Shown piece after piece: positions 9,330-17,676 of a stretch of DNA of 23,266 nt. Position numbers and translations under genes: made by a program. The DNA comes from an uncultured Rhodobiaceae bacterium (GTDB taxonomy: Archaea > Thermoplasmatota > Poseidoniia > Poseidoniales > Poseidoniaceae), in contig CALDQY010000011.1 in the NCBI GenBank assembly GCA_937911445.1, positions 1-23,266 of the forward strand. The letters are read 5' to 3'. Below the pieces are notes generated by a model that saw nothing but the letters and a program-made list of their open reading frames with translations, did no database searches and was not told the DNA's origin. How positions within the stretch are numbered: the stretch's first letter is position 1; each line of letters opens with the position of its first letter.

Positions 9330-11321
9330 ATGGTGCTAAGCAATTTGCCAGGAATTGGCGAGCGATTGATGAAGCGTTTGGACGACCACTTCGGAGGTCG
9401 CCATGAGTTGATCAAGACTCTTGAATCAGGTGATATCTCTCGAATCGCTGAAGTCGAAGGCATATCCATCAAACGTGCGCTTACTCTTGCCCGAGAATAC
9501 AATGGTGCAGAGACAACGTTTCTCGCAACCCCTGAAGCTGAAAAATTGCATGCGCAACTCATTGCTTCGCTTCAGAAATTTGCGTCGAATGCTGCCAGTT
9601 CATCGAGAATGCAGATGTTGATGCCACTTCACCAGCTTCAGGAACGACGTGTTCGATGTCAGTTGATGTTGGAGTTTGCCAACGAAGCTCCCGAAGCCTT
9701 TGCTCACCTTCGCTCCCTGTTCAAAGATCTGAGTTACACGCGACGTCCAAATCAACGCTATGAACGGGTCATTGTCAGCCGACAAGAGCACCCAGAGTGG
9801 GCTTCCTATGTTCGTATCCTGACACCGAGTGCTCAGGAGACGTGGAAGGACTACACCGTTTTCAAATCCGTGACCTGGGTTGGACGCCATGGTCCCGAAG
9901 ACTTGCCTCCAGGGTGGTTGGTGCTTCCAGAGACAGGACGAACAGACGTTATGGTTCCCGAGTTCACACTCGATTGGTTCACCAACAATCGAAAGGCGCT
10001 GAAGGTGCTTCTCGACGTGATGCAGTGGAAGAATGAGGGCAATGGAGACGTTCACCCAGCACTCAAAAGCATCTTTTCAGAAACAGACGGGCTTGAACAA
10101 TTGGCCAGCGTCTTCGCGATGATGAGTGATTCCGGTGACGTCGAAGCGATGGAAGAAATCCGCGATGGACTCTGGAACATGGCGAAACGAATGGAAGAAG
10201 ACCTTAACCAACGCATCTCTGCTGGAATGGAGACCGCATCACTGGACCTCACTGGCTCCGATATGCTTGCAGCTTTGGCCGATGCTGCGACCTTCCAACG
10301 AAAACTTGCTTCGGCAACCGAAGACGTCATCACGGACATTCTCGAACAAGGCCGAAGTGAACTTTCTGCGTATCTCGAAGCGAGTGGGCTCCAAGCACCA
10401 TTCGATCTCTACGCCTCTAATTGGCCTGTCAAACTCAATCGTTCCGTTCTTGACAAAATCAACGATGAACTTGAGCGTCGAATCAACGACAGCAGGAATG
10501 ACCATCTCCTCCGTCTCGCCACAAAACTTGCCGATCTCAAACCGTTGTGTGAGACCGCTATCCAAAGACTCGTTGAGCATGACATGTGGTACAGCATTGC
10601 TTCCTGGGCTATGCATCACAACGCAGAACTTCCAGAATTGGTTCACCACGGCATCTGGTTTGAAGACGGCCGCCACCTCTTCATCGAAGGCGATGTCCAA
10701 CCGGTGAATTACGGTCTGGGTCGAGCGGCACCGAAAGGAGATCAACAACCAATTGCTCTTCTCACCGGTGCAAACAGTGGTGGTAAAACAACGCTTCTGG
10801 AATTGGTTGCCCATGTCACGATTCTTGCCCATATGGGACTCCCTGTTCCAGCAAAGCATGCTTTCGTTGGCCGTGTTGAAGCCCTTCACGTCCTCGCAAA
10901 ATCAAGTGGAACACAGAGTGCTGGTGCGCTTGAGACAACGTTGGTCGACCTTGCCAATGTTGTCAGCAACGACCAACCCAAACTCATCCTCGCAGATGAA
11001 CTTGAAGCGATCACAGAACCCGGTGCTGGCGCACGTATCATCGCTGGAATGTTGCGAGCCGCACAGCAGCAATCCGATTCGAGCATGGTATTGGTCACGC
11101 ACCTCGCTCCTGCCATCCTTGACGCATACGGAAGCGATGATTTACGCATCGATGGGATTGAGGCCAATGGTCTCGATGAACATCTCGAATTGATTGTTGA
11201 CCGTACTCCGAAGCGGAATTGTCTTGCACGTTCGACGCCTGAATTGATTGTACGTCGATTGGTTGAACGTTCTTCGGGTGATGCAAAGAACGTGTTCAGC
11301 GACATTTTGTCGTTGTTTTGA
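9330..11321 (+). CDS. MutS5-like ATPase with N-terminal HhH (archaeal MutS2 clade)
   Basis: This 663-residue protein combines an N-terminal helix-hairpin-helix (LPGIG at residues 6-10, second hairpin VEGISIKRA at about 44-52) with a C-terminal MutS ABC-type ATPase. Walker A is GANSGGKTT at 480-488. The Walker B acidic pair is D556-E557, followed by LEAITEPGAGA in place of the usual DExxRGT. The His-switch region LVTHLA comes about 45 residues later. The mismatch-reading domain I of MutS1 is absent, and so is the Smr nuclease domain that ends bacterial MutS2. The middle of the protein is helical, as in the lever and clamp. Archaeal MutS5-type proteins of this layout are known to bind branched DNA such as Holliday junctions, so a recombination or junction role is likelier than mismatch repair. 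The gene lies 50 bases after the lipoprotein and 2 bases from the convergent peptidase gene. Confidence 0.88.
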   Translation: MVLSNLPGIGERLMKRLDDHFGGRHELIKTLESGDISRIAEVEGISIKRALTLAREYNGAETTFLATPEAEKLHAQLIASLQKFASNAASSSRMQMLMPLHQLQERRVRCQLMLEFANEAPEAFAHLRSLFKDLSYTRRPNQRYERVIVSRQEHPEWASYVRILTPSAQETWKDYTVFKSVTWVGRHGPEDLPPGWLVLPETGRTDVMVPEFTLDWFTNNRKALKVLLDVMQWKNEGNGDVHPALKSIFSETDGLEQLASVFAMMSDSGDVEAMEEIRDGLWNMAKRMEEDLNQRISAGMETASLDLTGSDMLAALADAATFQRKLASATEDVITDILEQGRSELSAYLEASGLQAPFDLYASNWPVKLNRSVLDKINDELERRINDSRNDHLLRLATKLADLKPLCETAIQRLVEHDMWYSIASWAMHHNAELPELVHHGIWFEDGRHLFIEGDVQPVNYGLGRAAPKGDQQPIALLTGANSGGKTTLLELVAHVTILAHMGLPVPAKHAFVGRVEALHVLAKSSGTQSAGALETTLVDLANVVSNDQPKLILADELEAITEPGAGARIIAGMLRAAQQQSDSSMVLVTHLAPAILDAYGSDDLRIDGIEANGLDEHLELIVDRTPKRNCLARSTPELIVRRLVERSSGDAKNVFSDILSLF

Positions 11322-11323
11322 GC

Positions 11324-13123
11324 CTAGCATTGGCGTCCGCCATCAGAGGAGTAATCGAGCATTGGTGCTTGGAAGAGGTCGTCACAACTTCGCTCAATCA
11401 GTGGTAACGTAAGCGTGCTTTGAGACCAATCAATTGTCACTGCTCCAGAAGCAGCTGGTGAGGGAACGTAGTCTTCACCAGTCTGAGTGACTTGTAGAAT
11501 GATGCCTTCTCCTTCCTGCAGAACAACATCCATCGGCATGAATTCCATCATGGCCGTGACGGATGAAAACGGAACAAGTACTTCTTGACCATCTCTTCCA
11601 CCCGCATGATAGCGAAGATCCATGACTGCATGCCCAAGATGCATTCCTGCTCCGTCCGTCATTTCAATGAAAAGATGGCCGCCAGTTAATCCCGGAGTTG
11701 CGTCAATGTGGAAGGTTGGCATTCCAATGATTCGAGTTTCTTTGTCAAACGGTCCGTAACTCAACGTGACTGAACTTGTTGCTGAAACCGTTGATCCAGT
11801 TGGTGCAAGATCACTTCCAGTCAGAACGAGGTTCTCAACATCCATTGGAGGATAGGTCTGTTCGAATCGCCATCCGCCTCGATTGTCTTGCATTTCCACA
11901 CCAAGCGTTGGTGCTCGACCTTCGCCTTTGAGGTACCAGTCAAACCAGTACAGCATTTCATCAGCCCAATCCCAGCGAAGTGTGTATGGATAGGCTTCCG
12001 CTCCTCGTCCCTCTCCTTGTGAGGAATGTCCCTCTACCCGGTCAGGATAATCGTGAGCCCATTGACCTGCAAGCGTCTTGATTTCAATACCAGCATCGGC
12101 GACTTGCTGGTGGACTGGGAACGACATGTGAGGATCAACGTTCCAATCTTGCATCCCTTGAATCAGATACACGGACCCATTGTAATTCTGAAGCACACGG
12201 TCGAGGAACGATCGTTCTGTCCAATACGTGTTGCCTGCATAATCGACCATACCTCCGCTTAAGTAAGCGGCTGGACCGTTCACATACCCCTGAATATAGC
12301 CCTCACAAAGCGTGTGACTGTCTTCCGTATCACCATCGATTCCAAACGAACCGTAGACGCCGTTGTGCATAATCATGCCTCGAGCCTCCATGCTACCGTT
12401 TCTCCACATCAGTTCGTGAACACCGATAAGTCCTGACATAGGTACGATGGTTGCAAGATGTGGGTTTCCAAATGTTGCTGCTTGCCATGGGGTAGAACCA
12501 TCGTAGGATTTCCCAATAATTCCAACATTGCCATTTGACCATGATTGGGTACCGAGCCACGTTACAGCAGCATCGATACCACGTTGCTCATCGGTGCCCA
12601 TCAAATCCATGCAGTGGTTTGATTCACCGGTTCCAAACACAGAGACCTGAGCAACTCCGTAACCATGTGGAACATAGTTCTCAATAAGCATGCGTCCCAA
12701 ACGATTCGCAGGTGTCGTGGCATCAACATCTCCGTCACTGTAATACGGCCCAATTTCGGCAATAACAGGAACTTGACATTCCGAGCTCAAATTTTCAGTT
12801 GATGAATAATCGCATCCTTCGATAACCGGCAACCACAGACCGAGATGGACCTCTGCACCGCCTGCAGCACCTGCGCCCCCATCAGCAAGCGTAATGCTCG
12901 GTACTGGGACAAAAACAGATTGGACTGGGCCGATGTCGTAGGATCCATTCACAGTGACTCTGGAAAAGACGTCACTGTTATCGTATTCGAGATCGGAACG
13001 ATTCCAAGGTTCGGGATAATATTCGCTTGAGGAATCGTCAACAATGTTCTGTAAATCCTCTCCAAAACATCCTGAAAGGATGGATGGAAGAAGGAAAATC
13101 AACAACATCGAGATGCTTCGCAT
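11324..13123 (-). CDS. S15-family serine peptidase lipoprotein (X-Pro dipeptidyl-peptidase/CocE type)
   Basis: This 599-residue exported hydrolase begins with a lipoprotein signal peptide ending in LSGC (Cys19), then an acidic Ser-rich linker. The alpha/beta-hydrolase domain covers roughly residues 60-395. The nucleophile elbow is GKSYDG with Ser206, the family's GxSYxG form. Asp326 in MQDWNVDP and His357 in GQWAHDY fit the rest of the catalytic triad. The last ~190 residues form the beta-sandwich domain typical of X-Pro dipeptidyl-peptidases and cocaine-esterase-like enzymes. Two Cys near the C-terminus (SCDD and RQC) could form a disulfide. It probably removes X-Pro dipeptides or cleaves esters or amides outside the cell, supplying peptides to a heterotroph; substrate is not decidable from sequence. 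It lies 40 bases downstream of thioredoxin on the same strand, so the two may share a transcript. The preceding bases are purine-rich (GGAAGGACA). Confidence 0.92.
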   Translation of the reverse strand: MRSISMLLIFLLPSILSGCFGEDLQNIVDDSSSEYYPEPWNRSDLEYDNSDVFSRVTVNGSYDIGPVQSVFVPVPSITLADGGAGAAGGAEVHLGLWLPVIEGCDYSSTENLSSECQVPVIAEIGPYYSDGDVDATTPANRLGRMLIENYVPHGYGVAQVSVFGTGESNHCMDLMGTDEQRGIDAAVTWLGTQSWSNGNVGIIGKSYDGSTPWQAATFGNPHLATIVPMSGLIGVHELMWRNGSMEARGMIMHNGVYGSFGIDGDTEDSHTLCEGYIQGYVNGPAAYLSGGMVDYAGNTYWTERSFLDRVLQNYNGSVYLIQGMQDWNVDPHMSFPVHQQVADAGIEIKTLAGQWAHDYPDRVEGHSSQGEGRGAEAYPYTLRWDWADEMLYWFDWYLKGEGRAPTLGVEMQDNRGGWRFEQTYPPMDVENLVLTGSDLAPTGSTVSATSSVTLSYGPFDKETRIIGMPTFHIDATPGLTGGHLFIEMTDGAGMHLGHAVMDLRYHAGGRDGQEVLVPFSSVTAMMEFMPMDVVLQEGEGIILQVTQTGEDYVPSPAASGAVTIDWSQSTLTLPLIERSCDDLFQAPMLDYSSDGGRQC

Positions 13124-13163
13124 TGTCCTTCCGTCACAAATCCGACATAAGACGCTTTTTGCC

Positions 13164-13538
13164 TTATGCTACTTCTTCAGATTCTCGTGTTTCAAGCTCT
13201 GCACGAACTTCGTCCATATCCAAATCTTGGAGTTTGGTAATCAAATCCTTGAGCGCTTCTTCTGGAAGAGCACCAGGTTGCATGAACACACCAATTCCTT
13301 CTTTGAAGGCGATTGTTGTTGGAATGGAACGGATGCCAAACGAACCTGCGAGCGCTTGTTCAACTTCTGTATCGACTTTCGCAAAAACGACGCCGGGGAA
13401 TTCCTCAGAAACACGCTCGAATACAGGAGCATAGGCTCGACATGGCCCGCACCACTCGGCCCAGAAGTCAATAATCACGAGATTGTTCTCCTCGATGATG
13501 TTGTTGAAAGATGCCTCTTGCATTTCCACGGTCGCCAT
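13164..13538 (-). CDS. trxA: Thioredoxin
   Basis: This 124-residue cytoplasmic dithiol-disulfide oxidoreductase has the canonical WCGPC active site (Cys30, Cys33) after the FWAEW strand, and the cis-proline at Pro73 in SIPTT. The fold is complete by about residue 105. A short acidic tail (about 20 residues, DMDEVRAELETRESEEVA) follows and is longer than in minimal thioredoxins. No signal peptide is present. The ATG at 13538 falls about 25 bases from an ACTTATACT box, which argues for a leaderless transcript. The S15 peptidase follows on the same strand after 40 bases. It is divergent from the LTD-amidohydrolase gene. Confidence 0.96.
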   Translation of the reverse strand: MATVEMQEASFNNIIEENNLVIIDFWAEWCGPCRAYAPVFERVSEEFPGVVFAKVDTEVEQALAGSFGIRSIPTTIAFKEGIGVFMQPGALPEEALKDLITKLQDLDMDEVRAELETRESEEVA

Positions 13539-13557
13539 GTACTATGCTCACACTCAC

Positions 13558-13566
13558 AGTATAAGT
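13558..13566. promoter_or_regulatory. Candidate shared box A between thioredoxin and the amidohydrolase gene
   Basis: The only TATA-like element in the divergent gap is AGTATAAGT (plus strand), read as ACTTATACT on the minus strand. Its centre is about 24-26 bases from the thioredoxin ATG, the spacing expected for a leaderless archaeal mRNA. On the plus strand it would place a start near 13588, at or just before a possible GTG start at 13589. It may serve one or both genes. Confidence 0.4.
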
Positions 13567-13630
13567 GCCCATGCATTCCGCCTAAGTTGTGAATCGACGG
13601 ATTGATGTGCTGTACGGTCAAGCGTCGGAC

Positions 13631-16150
13631 ATGGGCAGACTGATGACAATCCTGACCGCATTTCTGTTCCTCAGTGTTCTTGTGGTCCCACAAGGTGTTT
13701 CAGAAGAGACAACAAACGACGATACGTCGACACCTACCATTGTCATCTCAGAAGTTCTTGCATCACCAAATGGGATGAAAAACAACGAGACGTGCTCAAA
13801 TTGCTACAATGCAACCGATTGGAACGGCGACGGTGAATACGGTAAGTTCTCAGATCAATTTATTGAATTGCACAATCCAACCGACCAAGCCATCAACATT
13901 TCAAATTGGGTGTTGGACGACATTGCTGACGGAGGAAGCGCTCCTTGTCAATTGGCACGCAATACTGTTTTGCAACCAGGTGAGTATGTTTCTGTCTTCA
14001 TCAATGCTTCACGTATCGAGTTGGATTATTACGATGGAGATACAGTGAATCTTTACGATGTTGATGGCACATTGGTTGACTCCTTGTCCTATCCCGCCCG
14101 AGATTCATGGTACGGTAACTCCTACATTCCACTCGACAATGGAACCATCTGGAAGGTTCGACCGCCCACACCTGGGTACGCTCAAGACGAATCGTTTGAT
14201 GTTGCCCAGAACATGATCGGTTGTTTTGGTATCAGTGATGGCGGGTTTGTTGAATCCATGCTCCTCAAAGGCCGAGTCGTTACAATGAACAACGAAGCTG
14301 ATGTCATAAACGAGGGTCGTGTTTTGGTTCGCAATAGCAAAATTGAGGCTGTGTGGAGTGGAGATAACATCCCACAGAACGTTGATTTGACCGATGTTCA
14401 AATCGTTGAAACAAACGGTACGATTTACCCTGGATTGATTGATTCACACAATCACATGCATTACAATCACATCCCACTGTGGGATTTCGAAGTTCATACC
14501 TCCGTCAAATCAGAGGAGGGTGGGTACTCAAACCGAAACCAGTGGAAGAACAATCCAAACTACAAACGTGACATTTCTTGGATGAAGACGTTTGTTCAGA
14601 CCGCTTCGATGTGGAACATGGCCGATCAACAAATGAAGTACGCTGAGGTCATGGCGGTTGCTGGAGGCGTCACAGCCGTTCAAGGTTCACCATCGAGCAA
14701 CACCGATGCGTGGGACAGCATGCTCTCACGTAACATCGAGTTGTACAACTTTGGTGGCGATGGCATCCACACCAAGGTTACGACGCTCGAATCCGACTAC
14801 ACAGGAAGCCACATTACATCTGGAAACAGCAGTGGAAGTTTGAATGCATGGTACCTCCACCTTTCCGAAGGCGTTGATGAGTCGAGTCGTGCTGAATTCG
14901 ATATTCTCGTTCAGAACAACCTCTTGGTTGGCGAATTGGTCGTTGTCCACGGGACTGCGCTCACATCCGCCGAGTTCCAAAAGATGGGTGAAGTTGGTGC
15001 CGACCTTGCATGGTCTCCACTCTCAAACCTTCTGCTGTATGGAGACACAACCGATGTGGTTACTGCTGACCAAGCCGGCGTCCGAATTTCTTTGGCACCT
15101 GATTGGGGACCGAGTGGCTCGAAGAATGTTCTTCACGAATTAAAGGTCGCAGACATGTGGAATACGAACAATCTCGATTCCTATTTTTCGAACTACGACC
15201 TTGCGACCATGGTCACAAAGAATCCAGCTCTTGCCAACAACTGGGATGATTCAGTTGGAACCATCAACGCTGGACTTTATGCCGATCTTGTTGTCTTGGA
15301 CACGTTCCATCAAGACCCTTATCGGAACCTTATCGAAGCCATCGATGCGGATGTTCGACTGACCATCGTTAATGGACAACCTGTCTTTGGTGATGTTGAC
15401 ATCATGTCTGAGCTCAAGGGAGATGATTGGGAGATCGTCGAGGGACCTGGCTTCAACAAGGCAGTGGATGTTACCGATCGATCAGTCACTGAAGGAACAC
15501 AATCATGGTCAAGCATTCTCGCAGATATGGAAATGGCCATGGCGCTTAATCCTGATGACATCGCTGCAACATGGTCATCGAGCACCGACAGTTATTCATC
15601 CATGCAGAGCAACGTTCTGAACAATATCTTCACGACTGGCGATACACGACACTTCGGTATTATTACCCAATCCTCACATGCCAACACCCACATCGATTTG
15701 TCACAGTTGGAGGATTACTACGAAGTTCCAATGAATAATGGTGAAAGAACTGGTGTGAACGTTGTTCTCGAGCCTCAAGACAACACCGGAGGATCGACCA
15801 TCGACCCTGTCGATGAAACAGCAACAGGAGAGACGGGTCAAGAGAACGAGACCACCGGTGGAAGTGAGACTGCAAGAGATTCTGAATGTCCACCAAACTG
15901 TATCCTTGGTGAGGATGTTGAAGATGCTTCATCTAAGGATTCATCACTCATCGGCCCTCAGTCACTTCTTCTCATTCTCGTCGTGTTGCTGCTCCTAGCC
16001 GTCGGATTGTTGACAAGAGGGAGTGACGAGGAGGCTGATCTTGGTGCAGACCAAACGGTCATCATCGAAAATCAGTGGCAAGATGAAACAAAACAATTCG
16101 TTCCCGAATTGCCTCCACTAACGCCTCCACCATCTTCGGAAGAAGAGTGA
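13631..16150 (+). CDS. Secreted LTD + amidohydrolase protein with C-terminal membrane anchor
   Basis: From the ATG at 13631 the product is 839 residues; an in-frame GTG at 13589 would add 14. I chose the ATG because it puts a normal signal peptide (MGRLMTILTAFLFLSVLVV) at the very start. Residues about 33-150 form a lamin-tail-like beta domain (IVISEVLASP, FIELHNPTD, NLYDVDGTLVDSLSYP). An amidohydrolase TIM-barrel follows (COG0402-like). Its metal ligands are visible: H273-N-H275, H410 in LHLSEG, H440 in VVHGT, and D491 in LAPDWG, with PLSN conserved between them. Thr/Glu/Gly-rich linker leads to a transmembrane helix at about 775-795 and an acidic, Pro-rich cytoplasmic tail. It is thus an extracytoplasmic, tail-anchored hydrolase, probably a deaminase or cyclic-amide hydrolase of unknown substrate. 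Its stop directly abuts the cysS stop on the other strand. Confidence 0.9.
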   Translation: MGRLMTILTAFLFLSVLVVPQGVSEETTNDDTSTPTIVISEVLASPNGMKNNETCSNCYNATDWNGDGEYGKFSDQFIELHNPTDQAINISNWVLDDIADGGSAPCQLARNTVLQPGEYVSVFINASRIELDYYDGDTVNLYDVDGTLVDSLSYPARDSWYGNSYIPLDNGTIWKVRPPTPGYAQDESFDVAQNMIGCFGISDGGFVESMLLKGRVVTMNNEADVINEGRVLVRNSKIEAVWSGDNIPQNVDLTDVQIVETNGTIYPGLIDSHNHMHYNHIPLWDFEVHTSVKSEEGGYSNRNQWKNNPNYKRDISWMKTFVQTASMWNMADQQMKYAEVMAVAGGVTAVQGSPSSNTDAWDSMLSRNIELYNFGGDGIHTKVTTLESDYTGSHITSGNSSGSLNAWYLHLSEGVDESSRAEFDILVQNNLLVGELVVVHGTALTSAEFQKMGEVGADLAWSPLSNLLLYGDTTDVVTADQAGVRISLAPDWGPSGSKNVLHELKVADMWNTNNLDSYFSNYDLATMVTKNPALANNWDDSVGTINAGLYADLVVLDTFHQDPYRNLIEAIDADVRLTIVNGQPVFGDVDIMSELKGDDWEIVEGPGFNKAVDVTDRSVTEGTQSWSSILADMEMAMALNPDDIAATWSSSTDSYSSMQSNVLNNIFTTGDTRHFGIITQSSHANTHIDLSQLEDYYEVPMNNGERTGVNVVLEPQDNTGGSTIDPVDETATGETGQENETTGGSETARDSECPPNCILGEDVEDASSKDSSLIGPQSLLLILVVLLLLAVGLLTRGSDEEADLGADQTVIIENQWQDETKQFVPELPPLTPPPSSEEE

Positions 16151-17638
16151 TTATTGCAAATCCCAAACTGGACCGTCTGCAGTATCGGTAACCACAACAC
16201 CAAGGGCGTTGAGTTGATCTCGGATTTCATCAGCACGAGGCCAATCCTTGTTGGCGCGTGCAGTGCTACGTTCACTCAACAAGGTTTCGACTTGTTCCGC
16301 AATTTCTGCTTTTCGAGGATCTTCAACCGGTTCTGCGAGAAGCACATCAGGTGATGGGAGAATACCGAGAATGTTTCCGGCTGTTTCTTCCAACCATTCC
16401 TTCGCATATGTTCCAATCGCACGCTTGTCTTCTTCATCGGAACCGAGTGTCATGAAGTATTGAAGTTGCTTCGTTGCTGCAAGCACTTTCGCCACACCTT
16501 CACGGCTGTTGAAATCATCATCCATAGCTTGCGCAAAGCCTTCGGCCAATCGCTCCAACAAACCAAGAGATTTTGCTAGTGGGTCGGGACTTGCCATGTC
16601 AGGCTCAGGAAGTTGATGCTGGCGACCATTCGAAGACATCCGCAATGCCTTTTCGTAGACTTGCAAAATTCGATCGTGATTTCGCTGTGCATCGTTCAGA
16701 AGTTGTTCGTTCATGTCGATTGGAGAACGGTAATGCGCGTTGACAAGAGCAAGCCGCAATACCAATGGATCGACCTTCTGAATAATGTCACGAATGGTCC
16801 AAAAGTTGCCGAGCGACTTGCTCATTTTTTCACCATCGATGTTGACAAAACCATTGTGCAACCAGTAGCCTGCAAGTGGTGCATGCCCGGTGTGACATTC
16901 ACTTTGGAAGATTTCAGCTTCGTGATGAGGGAATCGCAGGTCATGCCCTCCCCCGTGGATGTCGAACGAGGTCCCGAAGTGATCAAGACTCATTGCAGTA
17001 CACTCAATGTGCCATCCAGGACGCCCTTCACCCCAAGGCGAAGGCCATGTTGGTTCGTCAGGCTTTGCTTGTTTCCAAAGGGCGAAATCCTTGTGATCTC
17101 GCTTTCCACTGCCCGTCTTTTCGACGCGACCACCTGCACCTTGTCGTACAGCATCGATGGATTGTCCAGTCAATTGCCCATACTTTTCGGGTGCAGAATC
17201 TACGTGAAAATAGACGCCGTCATCGGTCGCGTAGGCGTGACCTTTCTCGATGAGATCCTCAATGATGTGGATCATTGATTCAACGTATTCCGTACATCGT
17301 GGATAGTGATCTGCTCGAAGAATGTTCAATGCGTCCATGTCCTCATAGTACGTCTCGATGTTTCGATCGACGATGGCCTTCCAATCCTCTCCTGATTCAA
17401 TCGAGCGTTTGATGATTTTATCATCGATATCGGTAAAATTCTGTACATAATCAACGTCGTATCCAGATGCTTCGAGCCATCGATGAATGAGATCAAAGGC
17501 AATGTAACATCGTGCATGCCCAAGATGACAATTGTCGTAGACCGTAACGCCACAGACATACATCGAGACTCTTCCGGGCGATTGAGTTGTGAAATCAACC
17601 TTTTCTCGCCGGCGCGTATCGTGCACTCGTAATGGCAT
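16151..17638 (-). CDS. cysS: Cysteinyl-tRNA synthetase
   Basis: This 495-residue class I synthetase attaches cysteine to tRNA-Cys. The N-terminus MPLRVHDTRRREKV leads into YVCGVTVYDNCHLGH, with Cys29 as the first zinc ligand and the HIGH motif at H38-L-G-H41. The zinc-site Cys and His residues follow in HIECTAMS and PHHEAEIFQSE. The KMSKS loop is K271-S275 (GEKMSKSLGN). The helical DALR-type anticodon domain and the C-terminal RADEIRDQLNALGVVV segment, typical of CysRS, are complete. Length is normal. It is divergent from the Frag1-like gene by 38 bases, and no clear promoter box is visible in that gap. Having CysRS implies that Cys-tRNA is made directly, without needing the SepRS/SepCysS route. 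Confidence 0.98.
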   Translation of the reverse strand: MPLRVHDTRRREKVDFTTQSPGRVSMYVCGVTVYDNCHLGHARCYIAFDLIHRWLEASGYDVDYVQNFTDIDDKIIKRSIESGEDWKAIVDRNIETYYEDMDALNILRADHYPRCTEYVESMIHIIEDLIEKGHAYATDDGVYFHVDSAPEKYGQLTGQSIDAVRQGAGGRVEKTGSGKRDHKDFALWKQAKPDEPTWPSPWGEGRPGWHIECTAMSLDHFGTSFDIHGGGHDLRFPHHEAEIFQSECHTGHAPLAGYWLHNGFVNIDGEKMSKSLGNFWTIRDIIQKVDPLVLRLALVNAHYRSPIDMNEQLLNDAQRNHDRILQVYEKALRMSSNGRQHQLPEPDMASPDPLAKSLGLLERLAEGFAQAMDDDFNSREGVAKVLAATKQLQYFMTLGSDEEDKRAIGTYAKEWLEETAGNILGILPSPDVLLAEPVEDPRKAEIAEQVETLLSERSTARANKDWPRADEIRDQLNALGVVVTDTADGPVWDLQ

Positions 17639-17676
17639 GTGAACAACAGCACGGTGTCACCACTCTCACTTGAAGA

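Noticed and set aside
10239..10889. 216-codon minus-strand open frame
   Set aside because: Antisense to the MutS-like helical region and Walker A; no protein-like features.
13044..13592. 182-codon plus-strand open frame
   Set aside because: Antisense to thioredoxin, whose active site and fold are clear.
13589..13630. GTG start adding 14 residues to the LTD-amidohydrolase
   Set aside because: The ATG at 13631 gives a standard signal peptide. The GTG remains possible because of the promoter position and is noted in the entry.
16613..17278. 221-codon plus-strand open frame
   Set aside because: Antisense to the conserved catalytic core of cysS, no recognisable domain.
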